NCBI GenBank assembly: GCA_025526915.1
Contig: JAHLKH010000085.1
Coordinates: 1 to 64,000 of the forward strand
Direction: 5' to 3'
Length of the DNA: 64,000 nucleotides
DNA from: Entophlyctis helioformis
Taxonomy: Eukaryota > Chytridiomycota > Chytridiomycetes > Chytridiales > Chytriomycetaceae
The notes beneath the pieces are model-generated. The model was not told the origin of the DNA, made no database searches, and saw only the letters and a list, made by a program, of their open reading frames with translations. Made by a program: the position numbers and the translations under genes. The stretch's first letter is position 1; every line of letters begins with the position of its first letter. Positions 30,462 to 42,202 of the stretch are shown one piece after another.

Positions 30462-32703
30462 ATGGCCGTCCTCAGCACGCTGACTGACTCGCTGGCGTCC
30501 AACAAGCCGCTGCTCGCTGCAGCCGCGCTGCCACTGCTGTGGATGGTGCTGCGTGCGCTCACGCCGTCAACGCCAAAGGGCGTGCCTGGCCCCTACAACT
30601 GGCCCATCGTCGGACAGCTCCTGACCGTATTGAGGTCGGTCGTGCAAGCACTGGTCGAATGCCACTGCGCATCGCAACCGTTTCCCCGCACTGCCCACAC
30701 GCCGCTGACACCTTGCAACCCTGTGTGACCCTCGCACCCCCCGCCACGCAGATACGGCCTCAACGGCAACATCCAGGAGCTGTGGGCCGCCAGCGCCCGT
30801 CTGTACGGCGACGTCTTTGCCGTGCCGGTCCTCCTCAGGCACTTTGTCGTTGTCAGCGATGCCGCCGCCATCAAGACCATCATGAACAGCCCCGACTTTT
30901 ACCGCGACGAGCGCACGCAGATGGCTGGCAGGTGTGTGCGGGACGCCAATCGCTGCAGTCTGCACTCTGCACACTCCGCTCTGCACTTCTGCACTTCTGC
31001 ATGCATGGCTGGCGAGTGACTGACGAGTGGCCGTCTGCCCAATCCCGTCTTCTGCAGCGGCCTGCTCGACCACTCGCTGTTCCTGCTGCCGTCGGGCGAC
31101 AACTGGAAGCGCCACCGCAAGCTGCTGCAGCCGGCCTTTGGCCCATCGCACCTGCGGCACACGGTCGATGTCACGATCCAGGTCGCCGATGCTGTCGCTG
31201 CCGACTTCACGTCCATCATGGCGCAGACGGGCAGCACATCCATCGAGGTCGATGCCTACGAGTACATGACTGCCGTGGCCCTCGATGTCATTGGCAGAGT
31301 CGCCTTCTCCAAGGACTTTGCGACGGTCAAGACCATCCACACGCAGCAGCACAACGAGGTGGGGAACACGGCCTCGATCTCACCCGCCTGCCAGCAGCTC
31401 CATGTGCATGGGCTGACATGTGTGTCTGCAGGCACGCCACATGCTCGAGGGTCTCGTCAACTATTTCCAAAAGGTACGATGCTCGTTGGCAGGCAGTCAG
31501 CCGTCTCTGCAATGGTCTGCATGCAATGGTCTGCATGCAATGCAATGCTGACACGGCCATCACTCGCCATCACGCACCAGCGGCTGCTCACCCCTTCGTT
31601 TGCGTGGGCCATCGCCGGTCTCACAAACGACGCGCCGCATGTCAAGGCCGTGCGCGACTACACTCAGAACCTGGTCAAGAGCCTTATCAACGAGCGCCGC
31701 GAGGCACTCGAGCGTGGCGAGCAAGCTGCCAAGGGCAAGTGGGACATGGATGTGCTGGACCGACTGCTGCAGGACAGTGCTGCAGCCGGCCTCAACGCCG
31801 ATGTGAGTTTGCGGCTCTTGGACCGTCTTGTGCAGCAAACGCAAGGATGTTGACGCAGCGTGGCTGCATCTTGTGGCCCACAGAGGCTGAGCGAGGACGA
31901 GATCATCGGCGAGACGCTCACGTTCTTCTTTGCCGGACACGAGTGAGTGGCGATCGTGTCGTCTATGGCGCGCACTGGCCTGGCTGTCACTGACCACCGA
32001 CCCACGGCACGCTCTTCGTGCACAGAACGACCGCCAACACCATGACGCACCTGCTCCTTGCTCTGTGCCAGAACCCGCGCGTCATGGACAAGCTTGTGGC
32101 TGAGATCGACACGGTGTATGCCGACATTGACGGCAGGCTAACGGCCGAGAACCTGCACATGTTCAAGTGAGGCGACGTGGCATGCGTTGCTGATGCTGGC
32201 TGGCTGGCTGGCTGTCTGGCTGTCTGGCTGTTGGCTGCCATTAACAGCCACTGATCCACTGTGCGTGTACGACAATGCTCGCCAGGTACCTCGACTGGGT
32301 CGTCAAGGAGAGCCAGCGCCTGCATCCCGTTGTCTCGACCCTTGCGCGCAACTGCAACAAGCCGGTCGAGCTCGCCGGCCACTCGTTTGCCGCAGGCACT
32401 CGCTTCATGATCGCGATCCGCCTGGCGCACCACCACTCGCGGTACTGGAAGGACCCAGAGTCGTTTGTGCCCGAGCGATGGGCCGAGCCGCCGGTGGCCG
32501 GAGCGTTCATGCCGTTTGGCGACGGGCCGATGGTGTGTATCGGGCAGAAGATGGCCAACATCGAAGTGCGTGTTGCGACGATCCGTCTGCTGCGGCGCTT
32601 CTCGTTTGCGATGGTGGCCGACCAGAAGATTGACTTTGTGACGACGATCACGACGGGCCTCAAGCACGGCTTCCGCGTGGTTGTGACGGAGCGCACGATC
32701 TGA
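30462..32703 (+). CDS. Cytochrome P450 monooxygenase, right-arm copy
   Basis: Eight exons: 30462-30634, 30752-30931, 31058-31358, 31432-31473, 31581-31802, 31884-31942, 32026-32166 and 32286-32703. They encode 511 residues without a break. Signature elements are the same as in the left copy: hinge PKGVPGPYNWP, WKRHRKLLQPAF, AGHE/TTANT across an intron, KESQR, FVPERWAEPP, and heme loop PFGDGPMVCIGQKMA. It is nearly identical in protein sequence to the left copy, with few substitutions. The LINE insertion has replaced its upstream region beyond 23 bp (apart from the duplicated 57 bp). Its native promoter may therefore be displaced by 5.9 kb, making an expression difference between copies plausible. 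Confidence 0.93.
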
Positions 32704-32857
32704 GGGCGGCGGCAGCGGCATGTTGCCCTAGTTGTTGTTCCAGTTGTTGTTCTAGTTCTCGTTGTTGTTCTCGATGTCGTGCAGTGGCAGTGGTGCGGTC
32801 GCAAGCCACGACCAATGAACACTTGCCATCGCTGCCATCGCACACACTCGCCCGCTC

Positions 32858-34251
32858 ATGCTCCGTGCAAGACTCGCCGCTGTGCTGCTGCAGCGCCGTG
32901 GCTGTCGGTGTGCATGCTCGCTGGCTGCTGCGTCTGTGCGAACCGCCAAGGCCGCACCAACCGCCAAGGCTGCGCAGCCTGCCCTGCGTGCACGCCTCTC
33001 CACAGTCGCTCCACCCGCCAGCCGCACGTCGCCGCCTGCCATGGCTCCGGCAGGCGAGCCGCAGCAGACAGACCTTGGCGAGCTCGGTGCTGCTCTCGGC
33101 AACAGCAACGCACGCTGGGCTGTCCAGGTCTTCCGGCGCATGAGCCAGACCAACTCGCCCGACCTTGCCAGCATCTCAGCCGAGCACTTTGCCGCCCTCG
33201 TCGGCATCGCTGCCTTCAATGTCGACAAGGCGCTCGCACACATGGCCGTCGAGACCCGCATGCAGCTTGCCCTGCAGGTCTTTGGCCGCATGCTGTCTCT
33301 CGGCATCCAGCCAACGCAGGACGCATACACGGCAGCCATCCGTGCCCACTCGTATCTGGGCAACACAGCTGCGATCGAGGCGCTGGTGGCCGAGATGGCC
33401 AGCAAGGGCATGGACACCAGCCATCCAACCATCCTCATGGCCGTCATGTTCGACTGCATTGCCGCTGGCAACGAGACCAAGGGCCGCAGCGTCTTTGCCA
33501 CGCTTGCAGAGCAGGATCCGTCGCCGCGGCCATACAACAACCTGATGGCTGCATACTCGGCCAGCGGCAGCGAGCAGGGCATGCTGGCGGTGTTTGCAGA
33601 GCTCAAGGCCAGCAGCCGTGGTGCCAATGCGCACTCGTATGAGCAGCTGTGCAGCCACTACTCGCGTCTGTCCGACAACGCGCATGTCCAGATGTACTAC
33701 GACGAGTTCAGACAGGCGGGTGGCGTGCCGACACGGAAGCTGTGTGCGATTGCCCTCGGTGCAGCCAACAATGCCGGCAACCACCATGCAGCACTCGCCA
33801 TGATCAAGGAGCTGCGTGCGATGGGCATCGTGTTCAACAACAATCTGCTCACGAAGAGGCTGTTGCGCTTGCAGCCACTGGCGACCAGCCTGGCGCGTGG
33901 AAGGCGCTCAAGGCGTGCACAAGCAAGTTCCGTGTGATGCCGCGCATGGCGACAACCATTGCGGGCATGCTGGGGCCAATGAGCACGCCGGCAGCCGTTG
34001 CAGGGCTCAAGGCGACGATTGCAGCCATGGATCTGCCAGAGGCACGCACACTGTTCACGGTGATGAGCGGGTACAGCCTGATGGGCGATCTGGAGTCGGT
34101 CAAGGCTCTGTATGCGCTTGTGCAGGCACGGCTGGCCAGCCAGCACAACGAGCATCATGCGAGGCAGGCGTATGCGATTGCTGTGCAGGCGTTTGAGAAC
34201 GCAGGCGATCTTGCCGGCCTCGATGCATTCCGGAAGCAGCAGGAGCAGTAG
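32858..34251 (+). CDS. PPR-type mitochondrial protein, right-arm copy (one frame break)
   Basis: The protein starts MLRARLAAVLLQRRGCRCAC with a mitochondrial-type presequence. It continues through PPR-like helical pairs (IRAHSYLGNTAAIEALVAEM, YNNLMAAYSASGSEQGMLAV). The frame breaks near 33852, where ACGAAGAGG lacks one G relative to the left arm. The remainder continues as EEAVALAATGDQPGAWKALK and ends AFRKQQEQ. The left copy is broken about ten bases away at a different position, so between them the two arms support an unbroken ancestral gene of about 464 codons. The P450 at 34395 follows on the same strand after about 140 bp. Confidence 0.75.
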
Positions 34252-34394
34252 GAGTGGGGACGATGCCAAGGCAGCATCACCGCAGACGTCGTCCACTCTG
34301 TCTGCAGCCGAATGAACAGGATCCGTCGGTCTGCGTGCTGGTCTGTGCTGGCGATCTTTCCTTTGAACTGCCCACGACGCTTCTTCTGGCTCCG

Positions 34395-36627
34395 ATGGCT
34401 GCCATCAGCACGCTGTCTGGTGGCTCTGCGGCTCTTGTTGGCGCAGCCGTGCTGGCCCCTCTCCTGTGGCTGCTTGCCAAGGCGCTCACGCCGCAGCGAC
34501 CCGCAACGGTGCCTGGGCCGTATGTCTGGCCCATCTTCGGCGAGTCGTTTGCCCTCATCCGGTGAGCACAGCGCAGTGGTGCACCTCGCAGCCCTCTTCG
34601 CGTGCGTCAGCAGCCTGACGCTGTCCAGCCACCAGATACGCTGCAGCGTTCAAGATCAACGACCTCTTTGAGCACTACACCCGCAGGTACGGCCCCATCT
34701 ACGGCCTGTCGTTCCTGGGCGAGCATATGGTCGTTGTCAGCGATGCGGCTGCCCTCAAGTCCTCCTCAACAACACTGCAGACTTCCGCGCGGCGACCTCT
34801 TTGAAAAGGCCACAATGTGAGTTGCTCTGGCACTGTCTGCCTGCCTGTCTGCCTGTCTGTCTGCCTGCCTGTCCGTCTGTCTGGACATACATGCCGCCTC
34901 GAGCCACAACTGTCCGCTCCTCGATCACTCATCCCACCATGACAGCGGCCTGCTGGACTACGGGCTGTTCACGCTCCCATCCGGCGACATGTGGAAGCGC
35001 CACCGCAAGCTGCTGCAGCCGGCGTTTGGGCCAGCACAGCTGCGCCAGACCGTTGCTGCCACCACAAGTGTGGTCGAGGCGGTGGCTGCAGACTTTCGAG
35101 CGATCATGGCGCAGACGGGCAGCACAACCATCGAGGTTGATGCTTTCGAGTACATGACGGCACTTGCGCTCGACGTCATTGGCCAGATTGCCTTCTCCAA
35201 GGACTTTGGCTCTGTCAAGGACATCCATTCCCACAAGCACAGCGAGGCATGTGCCAGATCGTGTCCTTGCATGCGTGATGATCTGGTTGCTTGACCACAG
35301 TCTGTGTCTGTGTCTGTGTCTGTGCTCTCTGTACTGGCTGACATCTTGCCACTGCTGTTCAGACACGCCGCAATCTCGAGGGCATATCCAAGATTGTCGA
35401 GCTGGTATGCTGCGACCTGGTTGCCCAAGCCGCATGGATTGGATGGACATGCAGCCAAGCACTGACCAACATCCTCTCACACGCGATGCTCACTTGCAGC
35501 GGTTTGACTATCCGCCGTTCCTTTGGTCGCTGCTTGGTCTGGACAACAACTCGTCGCGTGTTCGTGGCATCAGAGGGTACACGCAGTCGTTTGTCAAGGA
35601 CATGATTGCCGAGCGGCGAGTGGCCATCGAGTCTGGCGACTACGCCGACAAGGGCAAATGGGACATGGACGTGCTCGACCGTCTGCTCCAAGACAGCGTC
35701 AATGCCAGGGACGGCGAAGAGGTGCAGTAGTTTTGCTGGCAGATGCGCAGATTGCAACCGTCACTGATGGCCATCGACGGTTGGATGGGATGCATGGGAT
35801 CCATGGGATGACGCCAGAAACTGAGCGAGGAAGAGATTGTTGGCGAGACGCTCGGTCTGTTCTTTGCCGGACACGAGTGAGTGTGCCTGGAAGAGTGTGG
35901 CGGCCAATCGATGCATTGCCTGCTGACCAGCCGATGGATCACACCGTGGATGGCAGGACGACATCAAGCTCGATGACCAACATCCTGCTCGCGCTGTGCC
36001 AGAACCCGCGGGTCATGGCAAAGGTTGTCGATGAGATTGACGCAGTGTATGCCAGTCTGGATGGCCAGATCACGGCCGAGAACCTGCACCAGTTCAAGTA
36101 AGACTGCGGTATCCAGCCAGCCCGCCAGTCTATCTGCCAGTCTGCTCATCTGCCAGCCTGCTCATGCCTGGCTCTGCTTTGTCAATGCTGACGACACACA
36201 CCGGATGGACAGGTACCTTGACTGGGTCCTCAAGGAAACATCGCGACTTCACAACGTGGTTTCGTTCTATGAACGCGTGTCCAACAAGCCAGTCGAGCTC
36301 ATGGGCCACAAGTTCCCTGCCAACACAGCCTTTGCCATCAACAGCTCGGCGGTGCATCTTGATCCCAAGTACTGGAAGGAGCCTCGATCGTTCCTTCCCG
36401 AGCGATGGGCCGAGCCGCCCGTGCCAGGCTCGTACATTCCGTTTGGCGACGGGCCGATGGTGTGCATTGGACAGAAGATGGCGGCCATTGAGATGAAGGT
36501 GGCGATGATCCATCTGCTGCGGCAGTTTTCGTTTGCGATGGTTGCCGACCAGAAGCTTGAGGTGCTCATGAGCATCACGATTGGGCTCAAGGGCGGCTTC
36601 AAGGTGCTGGTGACGGAGCGAGCGTGA
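34395..36627 (+). CDS. Second cytochrome P450 (same family, net one-base excess in exon 2)
   Basis: Exons 34395-34561, 34636-34816, 34946-35246, 35363-35404, 35500-35721, 35818-35876, 35957-36097 and 36213-36627 mirror the first P450's intron positions. The fourth exon is 42 nt and the fifth 222 nt in both genes, so they are ancient paralogues. Visible motifs are PATVPGPYVWPIFGE, MWKRHRKLLQPAFGP, LFFAGHE/TTSSS, KETSR, FLPERWAEPPVPG and heme loop PFGDGPMVCIGQKMA. Exon 2 is one base too long between AALK and LFEKAT, which would shift the frame. Intron 3 uses a GC donor (GAG/GCATGT). The left-arm copy extends off the window. Confidence 0.85.
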
Positions 36628-37507
36628 TGGCGGCTGGCTTGAGAATGAAGCATGTACTTGTCGCAGCATGGATGGCGATGTGGCACAGAGTGCCGTGCTG
36701 AGTTGTGCTGCAAGGCCAACCAGCCGTTGATCGCAGATGGGACGGGGCGGACTTGGCAGCCAGTCCGGTGGCTTCAGACATGCAGGCGTCTGGCATCGTG
36801 ACTGGTGGGTGGTGGTGGCTGCTGGAGTCGCACCGCTCGGCATGCCAGACACCGGCTATAAGCCAGCAAGCCAGTCGTCAACAGCACACGGCATGCATTC
36901 GCATGATGGCCACCATCTGCTGACGGGTTGCTGTCTGCCTGCCTGCCTGTCTGGCCATGGCATGTGCTGAGCGTGTGCTTGGCCTGCGCGGTGGTGCTGC
37001 AGTGCGGTGTGACTCTCAGCAGCAACACCACTGGCAAGACTGCCCTCAGCAGGCTGTCAGGCACGGCACTCGCATCGTTGCATGCGTCTGAGAATCGCAC
37101 AGACTGCCGCGATGGTCAGGTTGGCCAAGTGCTTTCCACGAGATCCAAAGCTCGATCCACGAATCGCAAGTGACGAGCACGAGATGCCATGTGGACACAC
37201 ACAGAGAGAGCCGCTCTGCGGAAGCGAATGCAGCTGTGACTCACTGTGCATGCCGTCGATGGATGACGGGCGGTAGACGGACAAGGGGCGGACAAGGGGC
37301 GGACGACGATCTCTCGGAATACCGGCCATTGGCTCGCACAAGTTCCGGCGTTGGCCAAGTTCCGATGAGAGCCAAGCAGGCAAAATGCCGTGCTCTGCTG
37401 TTCCGATGCGGCTGAACTGTGGGCCAGCGTGCTCGCGGACACCTGGCAGAGCATAAAACAGCGTCGGATCCTGCGAGCGCACCATCGTCACTCGGTCCAA
37501 CATCCAC
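36628..37507. other. Intergenic region upstream of Pho4 transporter; direct duplication begins inside it
   Basis: No gene supported. From 36980 the sequence matches 49981 onward in the same orientation. It includes a GCATAAAACAG element about 53 bp before the transporter ATG, conserved in both copies, which could be a TATA-type promoter (inference). Confidence 0.5.
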
Positions 37508-39412
37508 ATGCAGCCATACGACTTTACTTGGATCTTTGTGCTCACGCTGCTCTTTGCGCTCTTTGACGCATACGGCATTGGTGCGTCCCGTGCTTGGCAT
37601 CGCGGCGGTCTGCATCCTAGCATGCCTGCCTGCCTGCATCCCTGCTTGCCATTCCTTGAGCTCGCAGTCGCGTGTGCCAGTGGACTCTGCCTTGTGTGAC
37701 TGACACGACCGCATCTCATGCTGCCCATCCATGCTGCCCATCCACGCTGCCCATCCACGCTGCCCATCCTGCAGGTGCCAACGATGTCGCCAACTCGTTT
37801 GCCACGTCGGTCGGCTCTCGCTCGCTCACGCTCTTCCAGGCCGTCATGATTGCTCTGGTCACCGAGGCAGCCGGCGCCATCCTCCTTGGTGCGTCGACAA
37901 CCGACACCATCCGCTCCAACATCATCCGCGTCGCGCTGTTCAAGGACCGTCCGGAGCTGCTCATGGAGGGATTCATGTGCGCTCTGATCTCGTCGTCGAC
38001 GTGGCTCATGTACGCGACGTACATGGGATGGCCCGTGTCGTGCACGCACTCGATTGTCGGCGCACTCACGGGTGTCGGCATCTCGGCGTTTGGCTTTGGC
38101 GCGATCGACTGGACGTTCAACGGCATGGGCAAGATCATTGTGTCGTGGTTCACGTCGCCCATCGTTGCCGGCGTGGTTGCGGCGGCCGTCTTCCTCAGCA
38201 CCAAGACCATCATCTTCCGATCCAAGAACCCGCTGCGAGCCGGCATCTACCTTGCGCCGTGGTACTTTGCATTCACGCTCTCGATCATGTTCTTCTACGT
38301 GGGACTCAAGAACGGCAAGTGGAAGCCCGTGGACGTGGAGCTCAACTGGGTGCGCGGCTGGAGCCTCAAGTCGACACGGTGGAACGAGATTCTCATTCCG
38401 ACGGCGTCCATCTTCTGCGGCGTGCTGCTGATTGGATACACGATGATCACGCCGTTCTTTATCCGTCTGCTTGAGAATGAGGAGGATCTGCGGTGGTACC
38501 ACGCGCGTACATCTGGTTCGTGCCGACGCAACCCAAGAACGAGAACCTTGCACGCAGCCTCGCACAGACATTCACACCCGACGATCTGGCCAAGAGGCCG
38601 GCCAGGCATCCAGCGTCACGATTGTTGCAGTCGGAGGCAACCACGAGCAGAGCCACGAGCACATGCCGCTCGGCTGCAACCACTGCGCCACCACTCACAA
38701 GACCGACACCAAGACGGCCGCGGCTGTCGAGACGAGCCACATGGACCGGCCGTTTGACATCCAGGGAGCGATGGACCGCACGCGGGCCAAGATCCAGATG
38801 CTGCTGCACAACTCGCTGTTTGCCGATGTGGCATCGGCGCAGTCGGCCAATGCCCAGGCCACGCACAATGCCGCCATCCGCTACGACAACAAGGTCGAGT
38901 ATCTCTTTTCGATGCTGCAGGTGTTCACGGCGGCGTTTGCAGCGTTTGCGCACGGCTCCAACGACATTGCCAATGCGACGGGTCCGCTCACGGGAGTGTA
39001 TGACATTTGGGTGACGGGCAAGACGCCGGGATCCAAGGTGGACGTGCAGGTGTGGATCCTGGTCATCAGCGCGATCGCACTGGACTTTGGGCTTGCGCTG
39101 TACGGCTACAACATCATGCGCACGCTTGGCAACAACCTGACGTTCCACTCGCCCATGCGCGGGTTTGCGATTGAGTTTGGCACGGCGCTGACGGTTGTCA
39201 CGGGCTCGTTCATGGGCGTGCCGCTTGCCACGACGCACTGTGTGACGGGAGCGACGGTGGCGATTGGACTGTGCAACGGCACGCTCAAGGCGGTCAACTG
39301 GCGCATGATGTCGTGGTGTCTGTTCAGCTGGCTGTTCACGGTGCCGTTTGTGAGCGGGTTTGCAGGACTGCTGTACGCGCTGCTCACACGCGGCGGATCC
39401 TTCTCGTACTGA
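37508..39412 (+). CDS. Pho4/PiT-family phosphate transporter, copy A (two frame breaks)
   Basis: Exon 37508-37580 (MQPYDFTWIFVLTLLFALFD) joins 37775-39412 across an intron to create the signature GANDVANSFATSVGS. The C-terminal half has the paired inverted signature GSNDIANATGPLTGVY. The family imports inorganic phosphate with Na+ or H+ at the plasma membrane. One base is missing near 38508 (GCGCGTAC against GCGACGTAC in copy B) and another near 38593 (AAGAGGCC against AAGACGGCC). Both lie in the hydrophilic central loop, so the second transmembrane bundle is out of frame as read. The intron contains a 12-13 bp TGCCCATCCACGC tandem array. Confidence 0.85.
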
Positions 39413-39616
39413 ATGAACCTGAATGAGTATCTGACTGAATGAGGTGCCTGTGACTGGATGAGTGCGGTGGCTTCGCAGTTAGGCATGGAGTGGCAACAAC
39501 AGCAGCTGTGTGGGTGATGCTGGATGACGGTTGTTGAGACTGACAGAGAGATGTAGAGAGAGTGGCAGATGCGATGGGTGGCCAGACAACGCAGCATCGT
39601 TGATCTCGAATGGGAT

Positions 39617-39720
39617 GCAGCGACAAGCAAGATGGCAGCGACAAGCAAGATGGCAGCGACAAGCAAGATGGCTGCGACAAGCAAGATGGCAGCGACAAGC
39701 AGATGGCTGCGACGAGCAAA
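39617..39720. repeat. 18-bp minisatellite (GACAAGCAAGATGGCAGC units)
   Basis: About five to six near-perfect copies downstream of the transporter. The corresponding site in copy B (52618-52680) is contracted and degenerate. Confidence 0.9.
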
Positions 39721-39794
39721 CAGCGGCAACCAAAACAAGCAAGAACAGCATGCAAGGAATATGGTGTTCCAGGGGGGAAAGTGGAACAAGAGAT

Positions 39795-39867
39795 GGGGGT
39801 CTAGCTCAAATGGTAGAGCGCTCGCTTAGCATGCGAGAGGCACTGGGATCAATGCCCAGGTCCTCCA
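39795..39867 (+). tRNA. tRNA-Ala (AGC)
   Basis: A 73-nt intronless cloverleaf, 5' GGGGGTC, anticodon loop TTAGCAT, T-arm CTGGGATCAATGCCCAG, discriminator A. The G3-U70 acceptor wobble that identifies tRNA-Ala is present. No T-run follows before the next tRNA. Confidence 0.96.
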
Positions 39868-39875
39868 CTCTATGT

Positions 39876-39958
39876 CCGACTTTAGCTCAGATGGTAGAGC
39901 ATCAGACTGTAATCTGGCAGAAATCTGTGGGTCCTCGGTTCGATTCCGAGAAGTCGGA
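39876..39958 (+). tRNA. tRNA-Tyr (GTA) with 10-nt intron
   Basis: An 83-nt gene. The acceptor stem CCGACTT/AAGTCGG gives the C1-G72 pair typical of eukaryotic tRNA-Tyr, and the anticodon is GTA. An intron TCTGGCAGAA immediately after position 37 restores a seven-base anticodon loop and a five-base variable loop. Without the intron the cloverleaf does not close. It starts 8 nt after tRNA-Ala and is followed by TTTT. Confidence 0.94.
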
Positions 39959-40081
39959 TATACCTTTTGCCCATCCCACACTCCACACACTCTTTTTGCC
40001 CTGGCATCCTGTGCCGTCTGGCATGCTCTGTGCTGCGCTGTGCGCTGTCGTTTTGCGTGCGTCCACTCGCCTCGCGAATGT

Positions 40082-40630
40082 GCGCATTTCTTCAGGCTGC
40101 CCATGGTGTGTTCCAGCGTACTTTATGGATACATCACCATGGACGTGTCGGACCAGGGGGTTGACATAACTGAGGGATCTACGCACGGCCTTAAGCTCGA
40201 AAGGGTATGGCATCTAGTGTCTTGGGGACTGGGAATCTTCTTGGAATGAACTTTGGCTTCACCTAAAAAAGCTGCCCATGGTGTGTTCCAGCGAACTTTA
40301 TGGATACATCACCATGGACGTGTCGGACCAGGGGGATGACATAACTGAGGGATCTACGCACGGCCTAAAGCTCGAAAGGGTATGGCATCTAGTGTCTTGG
40401 GGACTGGGAATCTTCTTGGAATGAACTTTGGCATCACCTAAAAAAGCGCATTTCTTCAGGCTGCCCATGGTGTGTTCCAGCGTACTTTATGGATACATCA
40501 CCGTGGACGTGTCGGACCAGGGGGATGACATAACTGAGGGATCTACGCACGGCCTAAAGCTCGAAAGGGTATGGCATCTAGTGTCTTGGGGACTGGGAAT
40601 CTTCTTGGAATGAACTTTGGCATCACCTGA
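40082..40630. repeat. Three tandem ~182-bp units resembling a retroelement 3' tail
   Basis: Units begin near GCTGCCCATGGTGTG (first and third preceded by GCGCATTTCTTCAG) and end GGAATGAACTTTGGCWTCACC, followed by a run of A in the first two. They contain no credible ORF. The TTGGAATGAA near the end is shared with the full LINE's 3' end. Copy B has only one unit, so this looks like serial truncated retroinsertion or unequal exchange (inference). Confidence 0.85.
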
Positions 40631-40698
40631 AAATGGGCGGGCAAGTGCGGAAATCGCGTTTTCATTCCAACAATGAGCGAGTCTTGGCTATCCATTTG

Positions 40699-42061
40699 TC
40701 ACTTGCTTGATGCTTGCAGTTTCTGGATGGTCGCTTGCAGTCGCTCGATGGTGGTCTTGGTGTCCAGTCTGTGGTTCGCCTCCGCGAGCAGAGCCTGTGC
40801 CCAGTCCAGTGTGAGGCTGCCAAGCAGAATATCGGCGACTTTGGCTGTTCTAGCGCGACAGAGTGTGTCGAGCCCAACCACATATCCGCGATCCACCAAG
40901 TACTGCACCATCTCGACATTGCCATGGTTCAATGAAGGCCAAATGGCTCTGCCTGATTCACGCCCGCCTTTCGAGTGCATGTACTTGACAACGTCCATGC
41001 GTCCATGGTAGATGGCGTAATCCAGCACGTCGGACGTGAGCTCCTCCTGGCGTGTCTCATGGAGCCACTGCACCACATGTAGATGGCCGTGACCGGCCCG
41101 CCCACTTCATTGCATAATACGTGCATCCTTCCGTGCGGTTGGCATGCAGCCACTTGACGACATGCAGATGACCATTGGAAGCCGCCTGATCCATCGCCGA
41201 CGTCGTGCATGTCACACCGAGATCAAACAGGTACTGCATAACATCGAGATGTCCATATTGCGCAGCTGTATCAACGGCACGGTGCCAGTACGAGCTTGTC
41301 CGATCGCGTTTGGCCATCCAATCTGGAGAGTACGGTACTTGTCCTCGAGATGCTTGAGCAGATCGAGGCATCCAAAGCGGAACGCCATGCGAGCGAGTGT
41401 GATCGGTTTCGAAAAGTGACCAGGTCGAACCACCATGCCGCATGGGAATGAGAAGCAGGCGGCTGCTGTCAAAATATGTGTTATCGATCGATAGGTTGTA
41501 GTTGTTGATACGTGCGTCTGAGCTTGCGTAGGAGATCTCGGTTAACCAAGGGAAGCGCTTGCAGAGACGGTTGTACATCGAGCGAGAGTGTGCGTGGAGC
41601 AGCCCGTTGTCGGCCGACAGCTCAACGTTAGGCAGCAGAGCCAGATCGCCCTGCCAGTCCATCTTGAACGCATCGATCCACAGCGCTCGCTTGGTCGCTT
41701 GGTCGAGTGTGCCCGTGTCGCCGAGCAGGCCGCACAGGAAGCGAGTGAGCGGGCCGGCGTGCTTGAGGATCATGGCGTGGATCTCGGCGGGCTTGCCGTC
41801 CCAGTGGCTGCTGCCATACGCAAGGTCGCCGTTGGCTGGCGGCACCACATAGCGAGGCACACCTGGCTGTGCGGTCGTTGCTGCTGGCTGTCCTGGCAAC
41901 CCTGGCTCGACGGCTTGGCTGCCACTCGCTCCAACGACCTGCTCGAACACAACCGGCTGCTCTGCTGTGCTCTGCAGCTGGCTCTGCGTATCGTGCAGAT
42001 GCTCGTCGCTGGCTGCTGCTGCTGCATCAGCGTTGTCGGCCGTCTGTCGCTGCGTCTGCAT
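40699..42061 (-). pseudogene. F-box-like/ankyrin protein, copy A (several frame breaks)
   Basis: Related throughout to the gene at 58988-60499. It starts at an ATG giving MQTQRQTADNADAAAAASDE, followed by the F-box-like ILKHAGPLTRFLCGLLGDTG. One base is lost at MRHG/WF near 41435 and a further base just after, so about 35 residues are read in the wrong frame. Another break near 41095 separates the final ankyrin repeats (LDYAIYHGRMDVVKYMHSKG) and the C-terminal coiled segment. Copy B is open across all of these. It is either a pseudogene or an error-affected copy. Confidence 0.7.
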
Positions 42062-42202
42062 CGTCACAGCAGCTTGTTCGCTTTGTGGTTGTCCGGACAA
42101 GATCCACTCGGCGCGATTGGCTCCATCTGCAGCACTCTTGGCTTTGCTGGTCTGCTCGCTCGCTTGCTGTGCAGCGGCATGGGCAGCAAGTGTCCAGCCC
42201 AG

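Larger units (their letters stand above)
16178..34469. repeat. Right arm of large inverted segmental duplication
   Basis: This is the reverse-complement partner of positions 1-12316, interrupted by one LINE insertion (24476-30381 plus one copy of its target duplication). It starts inside the 3' end of the gene at 14777-16332. Similarity is still visible where the left arm leaves the window, so the true arm is probably longer than seen here. Because the loop gene is continuous with this arm, the right arm is the more likely ancestral copy (inference). Confidence 0.93.

Noticed and set aside
39900..39958. tRNA-Tyr read without an intron
   Set aside because: It leaves a six-base anticodon loop and an oversized variable region. 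Removing ten bases after position 37 gives a standard cloverleaf, as expected for a eukaryotic tRNA-Tyr.
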